Source: Echiichthys vipera
Lineage: Eukaryota > Chordata > Actinopteri > Perciformes > Trachinidae
Assembly: GCA_963691815.1 (NCBI GenBank)
Contig: OY829651.1
Location: 15,321,634-15,385,633, forward strand
Length of the DNA stretch: 64,000 nucleotides
Direction: 5' to 3'
The notes below the pieces were generated by a model that searched no databases, was not told where the DNA came from, and worked only from the letters and a program-made list of their open reading frames with translations. Positions within the stretch are counted from its first letter, which is position 1; each line of letters starts with the position of its first letter. This document shows positions 1 through 14,220 of this stretch, one piece after another. The translations under genes and the position numbers were made by a program.

Positions 1-349
1 GTACACAGACACACAACACCGACCCTGACCCCGGACTGTCACCCAACGCCTCCCCTCACCCAACACGTGTCTCTGTCCACTTCCTCACATCAGCCTGTTG
101 ATGGATGCATGGTTTCTTCATCCTGCAAGTGTGTTTATGTTTAGGGTAGGCAGAATTGCCATCATGTACAGTGCTGCAGATGATTAAAAAAAAGAGACAA
201 ACAGCCCCTCCGGTTATTTTTCATCAAAGCTCCGTCTCTGATATGTTTGCTACTTGACAACAAATATTCAAGACAATCAGAGGACGGGTTCAAATTCTGA
301 AAAAGAAATCTGACACTTGTGAGGTTAAAACAGATAACAAGGTCTCACA

Positions 350-950
350 TCTTCAGGTTTATACTTTTGGTTTCTACTAGAACATGCTTTAAAGCTCAAA
401 AAACACATTTAGATTCTGTCTGTCTGAATTTACCTGTATTCACCTCCTTTAACTCCTGTCGCTTTAAGCCCCCCTACTGAGCAAGCCCAGCCTGCTCTGA
501 TTGGTCAGTTAGTCCAGGTCTTCTGCATCTGTGCTCTCTGCGTCTCTGCGTCTCTGCACCGTCATTGCACCTGTAAAATGGCTGTAAAGGCACTGTAGCA
601 GCACTTTCTACCTATTTGTACAGTAAGTCTTGACCCCTTGTTTAAAGGCACAGCAGCTGAATTCAGGTAGTGTGCATTTCTCTGTAGATTGATCATTTTG
701 ATACTCTTACAGACATGGACATCTTAAATGTGGGGGCTTTAAAACTCTAAAAGCTAGTAAGTGAACCGATTGCTGATTGGATACACCATCTGTCCATTGA
801 GCCAAATCAACCAATCAGATCAACGAAGCTTATGACGTATGAACTATGTCAAGGCAAAGCTCAGAAAGTAAACAACATGTCATAAAGGATATTTGCCGTT
901 TGTGTAACGTAAATTTATGGATAAAAGGCACAATTTCAGGTGCCTGGTCC
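350..950 (-). repeat. Dispersed teleost repeat (same family as 55450-55765)
   Basis: Contains, in reverse orientation, the segment around TTTCTACTAGAACATG that also occurs as CATGTTCTAGTAGAAACC near 55,700. It is followed by TGCTCTGATTGGTCAG and further text that I recognise as a common percomorph repeat. Shared words are seen; the family label is from memory and the right edge is uncertain. Confidence 0.55.
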
Positions 951-4148
<3,198 letters not shown>

Positions 4149-4158
4149 CCCCCCCCCC

Positions 4159-4254
<96 letters not shown>
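4149..4254 (+). repeat. Compound (C)11 (CT)n (CA)n repeat
   Basis: An 11-base C run, a few CT units, then CA units to 4254. Simple repeat only. Confidence 0.97.
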
Positions 4255-4256
<2 letters not shown>

Positions 4257-4479
4257 TGGGTGACCGATATCCCAAAAACAAAGACATGTGGCTTTCAATC
4301 ACAAACATTAATGTGTTTGTATCAGTTGTATGTTTGCTGGAGACTTGTTTAGGTTTCAGAGTGTTTGTGTAGGTGTTTCATGTTACTGTGTGAGTGTTTG
4401 TGAGAATGTTTGTAGCTACAATTTTATATGTGGATGAAATTCACATCGCTTTGAGTGTATACAATGATTCTGAGTGTGT

Positions 4480-4619
<140 letters not shown>

Positions 4620-5168
4620 AAGCGGCTGTTTGCCTGACGGGCTGGTGCATTGAACATGGGAGCCATTTGTCTGACTGTCTGAAGCTATTAAGCAAGGTTT
4701 TATTTGAAGCCAGAGTAAACCTCCGACAGCCAGAAACCTCTAAAATTAGATTGGAAACGGAAAAAGCTTTATTGGCAGTGTCAGATGACTCTGACCTGGC
4801 AAATAGGTAAACAGACGAAGCCATCGTCATAGAGACAAAGAAATAAACCAGAATATTGTTAAAAATAAATAAAAAAATCCTATAAACAGTGTGATGGTGC
4901 AGCCACGCTTGGAAACTGTAACTGGAGGTGATTATTGTCTGTTGAGCTCTCAGATCATTACATTTATTAAAGCCAAAGCGTCCAAGTCAAATAATTACAA
5001 AATTTCTAAGAAAATAATGTCTGAGATTAATTTCACGTCATTGTTATGATAACAAATACCTCTGCAGTGTGTGTTAATTATAACTCGGACACCCATGGTG
5101 TGAGCGCCCCTTAGAGAAACATCTCACGCCGTCTGCCTGACTTATAATTATTTTGAATTCCTCCACAG

Positions 5169-5323
5169 TACATCAGCACCACCTCATCTTGCTATTGGCT
5201 GCTGCCATGGCGACGGCCCTGGATTCTTCACACAACCTGGCGAGCGAGAGGAGTTCGATAGAAAGCACGTACGAGCTGACCAAGTACCTGGAGTATCAGC
5301 TCAAGGAAATCAAGGACATATAT
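5169..5323 (+). CDS. clcf1: clcf1 exon 2: signal peptide and helix A
   Basis: The acceptor (tcctccacag) ends at 5168 and the donor (tatGTGAGT) begins at 5324. The frame opens with two bases completing a codon from the missing first exon, so it is phase 1 in and phase 0 out. It encodes the hydrophobic leader core, then a short polar stretch and helix A. In human CLCF1 exon 1 encodes only about nine residues, so this exon holds nearly all of the N-terminal region. Confidence 0.9.
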
Positions 5324-8036
5324 GTGAGTCCTTTTGTGTGATTCTGTTTCTGTTTTGATTAAGTCACTATTAGAAATACGGCCACACCGATTCCCAGTAA
5401 AGCTGTTAAAATGTATACGTTTATACTACAGAAACTCGTCAATAGCAACATGAAAACTATGTGCCAATTTGAAAGGTCTTACCTGAATCTGCTCCCCTCG
5501 ACTCTAAAAACCCGCTGGACTCTACCTGCTCAGCCCCAAACAGCCGACAGTGTAGTTTGAAGCTAGCTGGTGAACACAGTGGAGCATTTAGCGGAAGATA
5601 TTTCCCTCAGGAGTTGGTGGAGACCAAAAATAGTGAAATTCAATTCAATTCAATTCAATTCAATTTTATTTATAGTGCCAAATCATAACAAAAGTTATCT
5701 CAGGACACTTTAAAAACTAGGTATAGACCACAATCTATGACTTATTTATGATAAACATAGACCCAACAATTCCCCCGTAGAGTACGGTGGCAACGAAAAC
5801 CTTCCCTATTACAGGCAGGAACGTCAGACAGACCCAGCTCTGTGGAGGACGGCCATCTGTCTTGACCGGTTGGGGAGGAAGAAAAGGAGAGAGAAAGAGG
5901 GAAAAGACGGACAGATGGACAGAGAGAGACAAAGACAGACACAAAGACAGAGAGAGACACACTTCCAGTAACTATAATAATATCTATAGTAATGTGAATA
6001 TAACTTATATGTTATGGCAGTTAATACAGCAGAATAGTAGAAATTGTGATGGTGCAATAAAAATTGAATACCGGACTTGGACAAACTAATTCTGGAGAAA
6101 AACAAAGGCAAAATGTAAAACAAAAGGGATTGTAAACACCCATCACAGATGACTTCCTGGTTCAACTAATGTGGTTTATAAACTGGCTGAACTGTCAGCT
6201 CATTTTACAGTCTGATCTTCTTGGCTTCACTGAAGCAGAGTCTGTCTGTCTTCGATTTTCCTGACAATCTGATTGACTTCACATTTGGTGTATTGTTAAG
6301 GACCCAAGAAAGAGCGGTGCCAAGTTTGAGCTCTTGACATCAATGGGACATATTTATTAGTAGTGTGTTATGTCAATATGTCATTATTACCACCGGACCT
6401 TAAACTCAAACATTTTAAGCATCAGTGATGTAACTTTGGAATCAACGCAAAATTGTTCCCAGAAATAGCCTGGTCCCAAGTAAGTATCTGTTAACAAATG
6501 ACACATATGCTCTAACATTGCTATGGGACACAACTTTGTCACGGCAGGTGTATGGTGTTAAGTGTGAAGTTGTTTGTATGAGAGGTTCTCAAGAAAGCTG
6601 CAAGAAGCAATCGGCCCGTTCAGATCAGGCACGTTTTGAGCTGCAATAAACTGAAATAAACCAGAATTATCCTTTATAAAACTTCTCATCCTTTTGTCTG
6701 TTTTGTATATCTCCTCCAGCTGACCTATCTTGGCCCTCCATTCAACGAGAAAGACTTCTCCCCTCCTCGACCCAACAGTACAGCTCTCTCCCTGCCCAGC
6801 GCAGCCACCCGTCTGGAGCTGTGGCACGGCCTGGAGAACCAAGCTCGGCTCGCCCAGAACCAGAAGGCCTACTCTGTGCTGCTGGCAGCCGTCAGGGAGT
6901 TGGCCCGCTCCACCCTCTGCCCCTCCCTCAAGACCTCCCTGCTACACTTCTGCACAGGCCTGGATGGGCTGCTGGGCTCCATATCTGCACTGATGACCAC
7001 CCTCGGTTACGCAATTCCTCCTCCATCTGCAAACATGGAAAGTAATGCAGGAGAGCTGCAGTACCCTCAGAGGGGGACAGGGGATGACCGGCCTGCTCCA
7101 CTGATGAGCAAGAGCCTTTACAGGTCCAGAGCTGGGACGAGGGCCGAGTCCGGTCAGCGCAACAACCAAAGAAGAAGTGGGGCGAGGGTGGTCAGAGGAG
7201 AGATTGAGGATGGCGTTTCTGTAGAACTGGTGGAAAAAAGGAGAGGGAAAGAGGGTAGGAGAGCGGAGGCGACCGCAGCTGGAGGAAGGAGCGGTGGATC
7301 GAGGGAGAAGGGAAGAGGAGAACGAGGGAGGAGAGGGAGGAGGGAAGAGCCGGAGAATGGGAAATGGGCCCCCGGCGAAGAAGAGAGAGCAAGAGGGGAG
7401 GGGGAAGAAGTGGAGGAACGAGAGGAAGGGGAAGAGAGATGGGGGAGGAGAAGGCTGCTGAGTATCAACAAGGATGGAGAGGAGAAGGAGAGACAGCCTG
7501 CACCCGGGGTAGAAGGGTCGTACCTGGGCGCAGATGGCACCAGCGCCCTTCAACAGCTGCCCATCCAAACCAACAACAACGAATACAGCTACAACCTGAA
7601 CTCACATCACATAGACGCACTCAGAAAAGAAGATGGATTTATTGTAGAAAGAAGGGGAGCGTTAATGGTGGAGGAGAAGCAAACAGACACTTTCCATCAT
7701 CAGCGACGGCCTCCTCGCTCCCTCTTCTTGCCCACCCTCCAACCTCCTCTGTCCACCCTCACCCTGCTCTACCAGTTCGGAGCGGGCGAGGAGCACACCC
7801 TCCTCTCCGAACCCGTCCCTCTGTCTTTACAAAGGGGCACCTCCCTCCTCTCGCCCCCTTTGACTCCGCTCCTCTCCTCCGCCTCCTCTGCCTCCTCTTC
7901 GCTGCTGTCGGTGCGGCCGACGATGAACGACTTCGCCAGGAAGGTGGAGGGGTTTTGGATATTGAGAGAGCTGCAAAGTTGGCTGTGGCGATCGGCGAAG
8001 GACTTTAACCGCCTCAAGAAGAGACTCAGAGGCTGA
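5169..8036 (+). CDS. clcf1: clcf1: cardiotrophin-like cytokine factor 1 (5' exon missing)
   Basis: Secreted four-helix cytokine of the IL-6/CNTF family. In mammals it is secreted with CRLF1 and signals through CNTFR, LIFR and gp130. Seen: exon 5169-5323 (acceptor AG at 5167-5168, donor GTGAGT at 5324) gives a hydrophobic leader (HLILLLAAAMATA) and helix A (TYELTKYLEYQLKEIKDIY). Exon 6720-8036 joins in phase 0 with LTYLGPPFNEKDF, then helices B and C (LLHFCTGLDGLLGSISAL) and helix D (WLWRSAKDFNRLKK), stop TGA at 8034. These are the family's strongest landmarks. Visible coding is about 490 codons against about 225 residues in mammals; the excess is one loop between helices C and D. The exon at 5169 starts in phase 1, so a short upstream coding exon must supply the start codon; I could not locate it. 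An N-glycosylation sequon NST lies in the A-B region. Confidence 0.92.
5480..5635. repeat. Dispersed teleost repeat fragment in clcf1 intron
   Basis: The stretch ending with AGGAGTTGGTGGAGACC resembles a repeat I recall from many percomorph genomes. A masking search would settle it. Confidence 0.4.
5636..5880 (+). repeat. Dispersed teleost repeat with CAATT-tandem end
   Basis: Starts with tandem CAATT units, then TTTATTTATAGTGCCAAATC, AGTTATCTCAGGACACTTT, CCCAACAATTCCCC, and ends near GACCGGTTGGGG. The left part recurs in reverse at 49491-49606, so it is a dispersed family seen twice in this window. Class uncertain; a short non-autonomous element is likely. Confidence 0.7.
6720..8036 (+). 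CDS. clcf1: clcf1 last exon: helices B, C, giant loop, helix D
   Basis: The acceptor (tatctcctccag) ends at 6719 and 438 codons follow to TGA at 8034-8036. Codons 1-102 match CLCF1 from the A-B loop through helix C. Codons from 402 (MNDFARK, at 7923) to the end match helix D. Codons about 103-400 are a low-complexity insert: first Arg/Glu/Gly-rich (7130-7500), then Pro/Leu/Ser-rich (7690-7920). The frame stays open throughout. Either the loop is really translated or part of it is an unrecognised intron. Three likely acceptors (after 7775, 7834 and 7939) are out of phase with the best-looking donor (GT at 7042), which favours translation. Confidence 0.9.
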   Translation: MTYLGPPFNEKDFSPPRPNSTALSLPSAATRLELWHGLENQARLAQNQKAYSVLLAAVRELARSTLCPSLKTSLLHFCTGLDGLLGSISALMTTLGYAIPPPSANMESNAGELQYPQRGTGDDRPAPLMSKSLYRSRAGTRAESGQRNNQRRSGARVVRGEIEDGVSVELVEKRRGKEGRRAEATAAGGRSGGSREKGRGERGRRGRREEPENGKWAPGEEERARGEGEEVEEREEGEERWGRRRLLSINKDGEEKERQPAPGVEGSYLGADGTSALQQLPIQTNNNEYSYNLNSHHIDALRKEDGFIVERRGALMVEEKQTDTFHHQRRPPRSLFLPTLQPPLSTLTLLYQFGAGEEHTLLSEPVPLSLQRGTSLLSPPLTPLLSSASSASSSLLSVRPTMNDFARKVEGFWILRELQSWLWRSAKDFNRLKKRLRG

Positions 8037-8359
8037 GACACTGAGACGTATGAGTGCAGTATATCGGAAATCTATTATTTGCACAAAATCTGAGCGGAAA
8101 CAAACTGAGAGCTTAAACAGACAAAAGCACATAAACAGAGGCATCCTTCACACATTCATTCATTCATACCGTACTGGAATAAATGAATGAAGGACTATTT
8201 GGCAGGTCACCAGATGCGCTAATGGAATATAACACACACAAAGCCAGTACATTACCAGCACTGTGACATAGCAGCTTATTGAGAGAGACACACTGAGACT
8301 GGGCTGAGTTACCGGACTTCACGGCTCGTAGATCAACAGAAACACCACTGTAGGTGGTT

Positions 8360-8398
8360 ACACACACACATACACACACACACACACACACATACACA
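8360..8398 (+). repeat. (CA)n microsatellite
   Basis: Short CA array with TACA interruptions, inside the probable clcf1 3' UTR. Confidence 0.9.
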
Positions 8399-8711
8399 CG
8401 GGGGTAGACCGAGTGACAGGCAGAGAGACAAACAGAGCAGCCATTGAGTGAAAACTGATTCAGTGACCCCCAGATGTGTGAATCAGCAATTTCTCAGCGT
8501 GTTCTCTAAAGGATGAACATTTCTGAAGGGCTGAAAGACAAAGAGAGAGGAGGAAAAGAAAAGGAGAGGAAGACAGGAGGAGGCGTGAGTCAGCGACTGA
8601 GCACTGGAAATAACGGGCAGAGGGTTATTGCTGAGTAATCAGAAGTCGGCTGGTCAGTTACAGTAACCCTACAACAGCGCTACACATATACTGTCCAGAC
8701 AGAGGTGGTCC

Positions 8712-8712
<1 letters not shown>

Positions 8713-8772
<60 letters not shown>
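8713..8772 (+). repeat. (CA)n microsatellite
   Basis: Perfect 60-bp CA array in the probable clcf1 3' UTR. Confidence 0.97.
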
Positions 8773-8775
<3 letters not shown>

Positions 8776-8920
8776 TATTGGGGTATTTTGTGCCTTAACA
8801 AAACCATTCACTTCTATTCTGCTTTTGATTCAGTGCTCACTCACATTTTTTAATGACCTCACTCAATAGCATCAATTAATGTTTATCACAATCTTAAAAT
8901 GGTTTAGAATAGAATTGAAT

Positions 8921-8925
8921 CACAC

Positions 8926-9005
<80 letters not shown>

Positions 9006-9007
9006 AC

Positions 9008-9043
<36 letters not shown>
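8921..9043 (+). repeat. (CA)n microsatellite with variant units
   Basis: CA array with CATA and CAA interruptions at both ends, in the probable clcf1 3' UTR. Confidence 0.97.
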
Positions 9044-9048
<5 letters not shown>

Positions 9049-9270
9049 GTGTTCTCTGTATTAAGAAATAGACAAATAGACAAATAGACATAGAAATACG
9101 CAACTTTCTTGCTGATAATAACTCGTCACTTGTGTCTAACTAGGGCCTCTAGTTATGGTAGATATATAGATTTTGAAACACACATGACAGACTCTATATA
9201 TGATATTTGAAACTGTTCAGGGTTAAAATACACAAAAATGTGATTATTATATGGAGAAGTTTGCATATGG

Positions 9271-9427
9271 GAGAAGTTAGCCTTTGGGCTTTCTGCCAGA
9301 AAGGGTTTATTTGAACTCAAACCACTAATTTTACCTTAACTTAACAAAGTTACGTTGTTGCCTAAACCAAAGTGATTCTTGGAAGAAGAGGCTTTCTGGC
9401 AGAAAACCCTGAAGGCTAACTTGTCCT
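9271..9427. repeat. 157-bp inverted repeat (foldback element)
   Basis: Left arm 9271-9304 (AAGTTAGCCTTTGGGC then TTTCTGCCAGAAAG) and right arm 9391-9427 are imperfect reverse complements about 33 bases long, around a spacer of about 88 bp. Each arm also holds a short palindrome (CTTTCTGCCAGAAAG). The spacer phrase GTTGCCTAAACCAA resembles a common teleost repeat. It may be a small MITE. Confidence 0.7.
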
Positions 9428-9765
9428 GTGAGCCGCCCATGAATTGAACTCTCTCTATCACCACAAATTGTCATTTCTGTTATACGTTTCTGTATTATAT
9501 TGAACATTTAACAGATAGATATGAGAGTTATCAATGTTCTCCTCAAACTCTCACAGAGACTATTCCTTTGAGCAACTTCACACTCTAAACATGAACATTA
9601 GACACATTGATGTGAATTTTCTGTGCCTTTTAAAACTTTAGCAACTTTCAGATACATCTGTTGTTTAACAATGTGGCTATGGATTATATTTCTATAATAT
9701 TTATTGAACAAGATGATTATTTATTTTTCTCCAGTGTGAATATACTGTATTGTAACTCAAGAGAG

Positions 9766-9771
9766 AATAAA
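9766..9771 (+). other. Candidate poly(A) signal for clcf1
   Basis: AATAAA followed within 30-40 bases by GT-rich sequence. It is the best-formed signal downstream of the clcf1 stop on the + strand. An earlier AATAAA at 8178 is the alternative. Confidence 0.5.
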
Positions 9772-9849
9772 TACGAGCTTTTGTACAGAGCGTGGTGTTA
9801 TTGGTCATTTGGGAGCCCATCGGGAGGGGAGACAAAAAAGAAATGCTTA

Positions 9850-10660
<811 letters not shown>

Positions 10661-10945
10661 TGTGGACCATGTGCTGACAAACAAGTGGCCACATGAACCT
10701 TAAAAAGCAGCATGAGCTCAGCAGGAAGTGACTTATATGGGAGGTCTACTGTGTCAACGCTGACACATCATTACACACACTCTCGCTAAGTGGGAGAAAG
10801 GGTTAACGCTGACAGATATGTGACACATATGTATACACACATATTATACACACACATGAGACGCTGTGTGTTTTTAACATTTAGTAAGCAATGACTGAGG
10901 GGGCCGCCAGTAGTCAACAAAGGCAGCTTTGTATGGTCTGTGTGC

Positions 10946-10948
<3 letters not shown>

Positions 10949-10981
<33 letters not shown>

Positions 10982-11008
10982 GTGTGTGTGTGTGTGTGTG
11001 CGCGTGCG
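10949..11008 (+). repeat. (TG)n microsatellite
   Basis: TG array with CG variant units toward its right end. Confidence 0.95.
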
Positions 11009-11169
11009 TTTATCTGTGTGTATTGTTTGCCCCAAGTGTGGGCTTGCAAGCGCAGCACGTGTGTGAATCATTATCTCTATATGTCAGAACTTCTTTGGAA
11101 TGAGGCTGGTCATGCATAGTTATCTAACAGCCATCACTCAGCGTTGTCTCTCTTTCTCTTTCCGTCTGC

Positions 11170-11460
11170 CTCTCTCTGTCAGCGAAGCAGAGACAAATTG
11201 CTGTAACTAATACGTAACAGGATCGCCGAGCCCCTTTTGTATGACTCAGCTGGCTCCGTATTTCGATAATAACTGATACTGTGAGTGACAAGACATCACC
11301 GTTATTGGCTCGTTCGGTCTATCAGGCAGCTGCTGACAGAAGAAGGCTCTGCTGCTCAGACAGGCCCGTGATATTTAATACTTACGACCTACAGAGGAGT
11401 CAATGTGCCGGCCATCTTGTTGAAGAACTTTTATTTGCTCTTGGAGAGCACCACTCCTGG
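11170..11460. promoter_or_regulatory. Unique non-repeat block with AP-1-like site (speculative)
   Basis: Mixed-composition, repeat-free sequence between microsatellites, with a TGACTCA core near 11243. It may be a regulatory element of clcf1, whose mammalian relatives are inducible. No conservation data are available; this is a guess from composition. Confidence 0.15.
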
Positions 11461-11614
11461 TCTTTTTTTCTGTCTCTTCACTCCACACTTGTCCTTTATA
11501 ATCTTAAAGAGAAAAGTTGTTTGTCCTCCTGTGGAGGTCAGGTGCTTTCATTTTTATCACTTTATCACTTATAATTGAATTGCTAGTACAGGCAGTCTTT
11601 CAAAACTTGAACTT

Positions 11615-11639
11615 TATATATATATATATATATATATAT
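11615..11639 (+). repeat. (TA)n repeat
   Basis: About 25 bp of alternating TA. Confidence 0.95.
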
Positions 11640-12371
11640 GAATGCAGCATAACCAGAAATATTATCTTTTGTCTTCCACAAAACCTGGCACCTCCATCAC
11701 CCACAATGCAACTCTACGGGCTGACAGCTCAGTAGGGGATTCGAGACATCACTAAAAGCAATTTATGAGACTTTGCGTCACCACAAAAGGCTTTAACAAC
11801 TGTTTTTGCATAAACAGTAGCACCTGTAAACAGACTTTAACGTGTAATATATTTTTTCTGTGTAAGAATTGTATTGTCAAAGCAATTCACTGCATTGACA
11901 CTGTTACTGGAAGTCGAAGCACTCGTCAAAAGATGAGCAACTATATTATAAAATATTCGACTGACAAACTGTCAAAGGTAAGAGCCTTTGCGTACACGCG
12001 GTCTGAGCAAAGCCACAGCTTTTTGGTGAGAGACATCTCATCATAAGATAAACACAGCTAACAGTTGATTTTGCAATGGAGCCCCAGTGAGTCCTGTCCT
12101 TAATAACATTTGAAATGAAATCGAAAATATTCAGCAGTCCAATGCGTCAATTATGTATAACTGTGTTTTGTTTTTATGCTGCTGAATGGCGTCTTCTCCG
12201 TAGTGCTCGGCTAACAACTAATTAAGACAGATGTCTTGTTTTTTTATGTTGAGGAAGGAACATTAAAGATATCATTAAAATAAAAGAAGAAAATCATGCC
12301 TGGATAAGATGCCTGGTTACAGAGGTAAAACACATGCTAACACATCAGTCTTGCAGTGGCTCACTGCTCAT

Positions 12372-13297
12372 TTAAAGGAATACTTCACCGGTGGAAACAT
12401 TAAAATCTATTGAAAGCGGACTGTATATGTAGTCGAAATGTTACATACATTTCTAATTTGGTGCCTTCATGGCGAAGAAAAGGCAGAAAGTGACTTTATG
12501 GCGCTTGTGGATTGAAAACAACATCTCCCATAATGCACTTCTATGTTTCAGTAAATTTAAATTCAAGTTTTTTTCTTATATATGTTTAGTCTGTAATATT
12601 TGTAACAAAACTAATTTCCCCCTGGGGATTATTGAAGTATTTCTGATTCTGAATCTGAATCCACAGCTGCGCAGGCAACTCCCACTGGTACCAACAACAA
12701 CAAAAAAAAAAATCCCCCTGGACTGAAAATAAACAAACAAAAAAACTCCCACTGGTCAGTCCTCCTCGGCTCGAGCAGGCATGGGCAACTCTGCTGCCGG
12801 TAGCATCTGCAGTAGCCGCCTCCTGTTCCTCTATAGGTTCCTCTCGTATAGGTAGCCACGGACTATCAATTCGAGCATCAGATCTTCAAACTCCCCTTCT
12901 TTCATTTCATACTGATTACCTTCCACCATGTTTGTTTACTTTCTACAAAGCGCACACATGGACACACATGGACACACATGGACACACAGTTTCTGCAGGT
13001 TGCGGCCCACCCACCAAGTGAAGTCCCACCCATTGATCTGTGATAGGTCTGAAGTGTGAGTGGGTTTCACCCCCTATAGGCTTTTTTGAAAAATTAGGAA
13101 CTAGTGCTTACAGTTTTAGCAGAGCCCATCTCTGTCACACTTCAGATTAACGAGGACGCAAAAAGAAGATTTTCTGGAGTGTGAGAGATACATACGTCTC
13201 TCTCCCGTCTCAGGGGAATGATGCAGGACCAATCAAAAATATGACTTGGTTTCTAATGATACAAAGCTTAATGCAAATGGGTGAAGTATCCCTTTAA
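12372..13297. mobile_element. Non-autonomous DNA transposon, Kolobok-like, 918 bp
   Basis: The element spans 12376-13293. Its ends AGGAATACTTCACC and GGTGAAGTATCCCT are inverted repeats with one mismatch. Both are flanked by TTAA (12372-12375 and 13294-13297), a clean target-site duplication. TTAA targets with ends starting AGG fit the Kolobok superfamily; piggyBac also uses TTAA but has different ends. No transposase ORF, so it is non-autonomous. It contains a retroposon tail at 12560-12660 and a TGGACACACA triplet repeat near 12955-12988. Confidence 0.75.
12560..12660 (+). repeat. LINE/SINE 3' tail nested in the Kolobok-like element
   Basis: AACTAATTTCCCCCTGGGGA, then TTGAAGTATTTCTGATTCTG and a degenerate GATTCTGAAT tail. 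This is the 3' end shared by many teleost non-LTR elements. Only the tail is seen; 5'-truncated copies are typical. Confidence 0.5.
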
Positions 13298-13299
13298 CA

Positions 13300-14220
13300 A
13301 AGGGAATAACATAAAAAAATATATGTATGATATGGAATAGAAATTTACAAAATCGTGATACATCACAAGGCTTAGAAAGTGTCGTTAAATGCACAAGAAA
13401 ACACGTTCTCCTCCAAAACACCTTAAAATATAAATTAACTACTGACATAGTTATATATGTCAATATACCAGACAAATAAATACAATTATAGGTAATCTTC
13501 CTTATAACCAGATGATATTCAGCATGATTTGTGTGTGATCCAATTTCACAAAAACCTGTGTATGCCTTTAAGATACACAGATGCGCTGGTCCAGTCGTTG
13601 TCGTTGTCGGACCTCCTCTTCCTTTCTGTCTGTCTTCCTCTCTCCTATTTATCCTTTCTTTTGGTAACACTCTGTCTCCCAATCTTTAGTCCATATGTCT
13701 CCCTGCCTCCCTCCACTGTGTGCATCTGCGTGCCATCATCTTTTGAACTGACATGATTAGCCATTTTGTGTCATTTGGTGTCACTTTGTGTCACTTTCCT
13801 TTCATTTTCACCCCACGTCCCCTTTTCTGTGCTACAATCAAACCCTTTCATGCTTTCCCTCAAATTCCCTCGGCCACCCCCGCGTTCTCTCTCCCTCTTT
13901 TTCCATCTGTCTGTGTCCTCGTCTCCCTCCCTCCCTCCCTCTCTGTTCTGCTCACCTGCAGCACATAAAAATTCCTCTTTTCTTTCTCCAGAGGATTGTT
14001 CAGTCGCTTAGGGATTTACTGCATTCTTCTGTGCATTCTCTCCCTCTTTCTCTCCATATCTGTCTCCCCCGTTTTGGCAGCACTACACAGCGTTTGATTC
14101 AGATCTTCTCCTTTGTCTTTTTAACACATTTGTATCCCTCTTTAAGCCCCTCTGCGTTTTCTTTCTCCATCCTTGCCTGTCTTTATAATAACACATACTA
14201 ATCCTATACCTTTCGTTTCC
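13300..14220. other. Intergenic, AT-rich then long pyrimidine-rich tract
   Basis: 13590-14220 is strongly CT-rich on the + strand, including CCCT tandem units near 13920-13940. Overlapping Ser/Pro/Leu frames result from composition. No gene recognised. Confidence 0.6.

Larger units (their letters stand above)
5324..6719 (+). other. clcf1 intron with two dispersed teleost repeats
   Basis: GT-AG intron of 1,396 bp between the helix A exon and the last exon. It contains a repeat fragment at about 5480-5635 and, directly after it, the CAATT-flanked repeat at 5636-5880. A purine-rich stretch (5880-5965) follows, then AT-rich sequence. No further exon was recognised. Confidence 0.8.
8037..9800 (+). 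other. clcf1: clcf1 3' untranslated region (probable)
   Basis: No further coding. Two AATAAA signals can end the transcript: 8178-8183, only 142 bp after the stop, and 9766-9771, followed by a GT-rich stretch (9790-9805) suited to cleavage. Two ATTTA pentamers lie just before the distal signal (near 9699 and 9720), as expected for an unstable cytokine mRNA. If the distal signal is used, the UTR is about 1.75 kb and contains three CA arrays and the 9271-9427 inverted repeat. Which signal is used is inference. Confidence 0.5.

Noticed and set aside
6942..7568. 208-codon ORF on the - strand opposite clcf1
   Set aside because: It is the shadow of the purine-rich clcf1 exon (Ser/Pro/Leu-rich), whose + frame has clear CLCF1 homology on both sides.
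7364..8008. 214-codon + ORF in a second frame of the clcf1 last exon
   Set aside because: It overlaps the helix D coding frame and matches nothing; a by-product of GC- and AG-rich sequence.
13529..14201. Overlapping Ser/Pro/Leu-rich ORFs
   Set aside because: They come from a long pyrimidine tract; no splice structure or domain.
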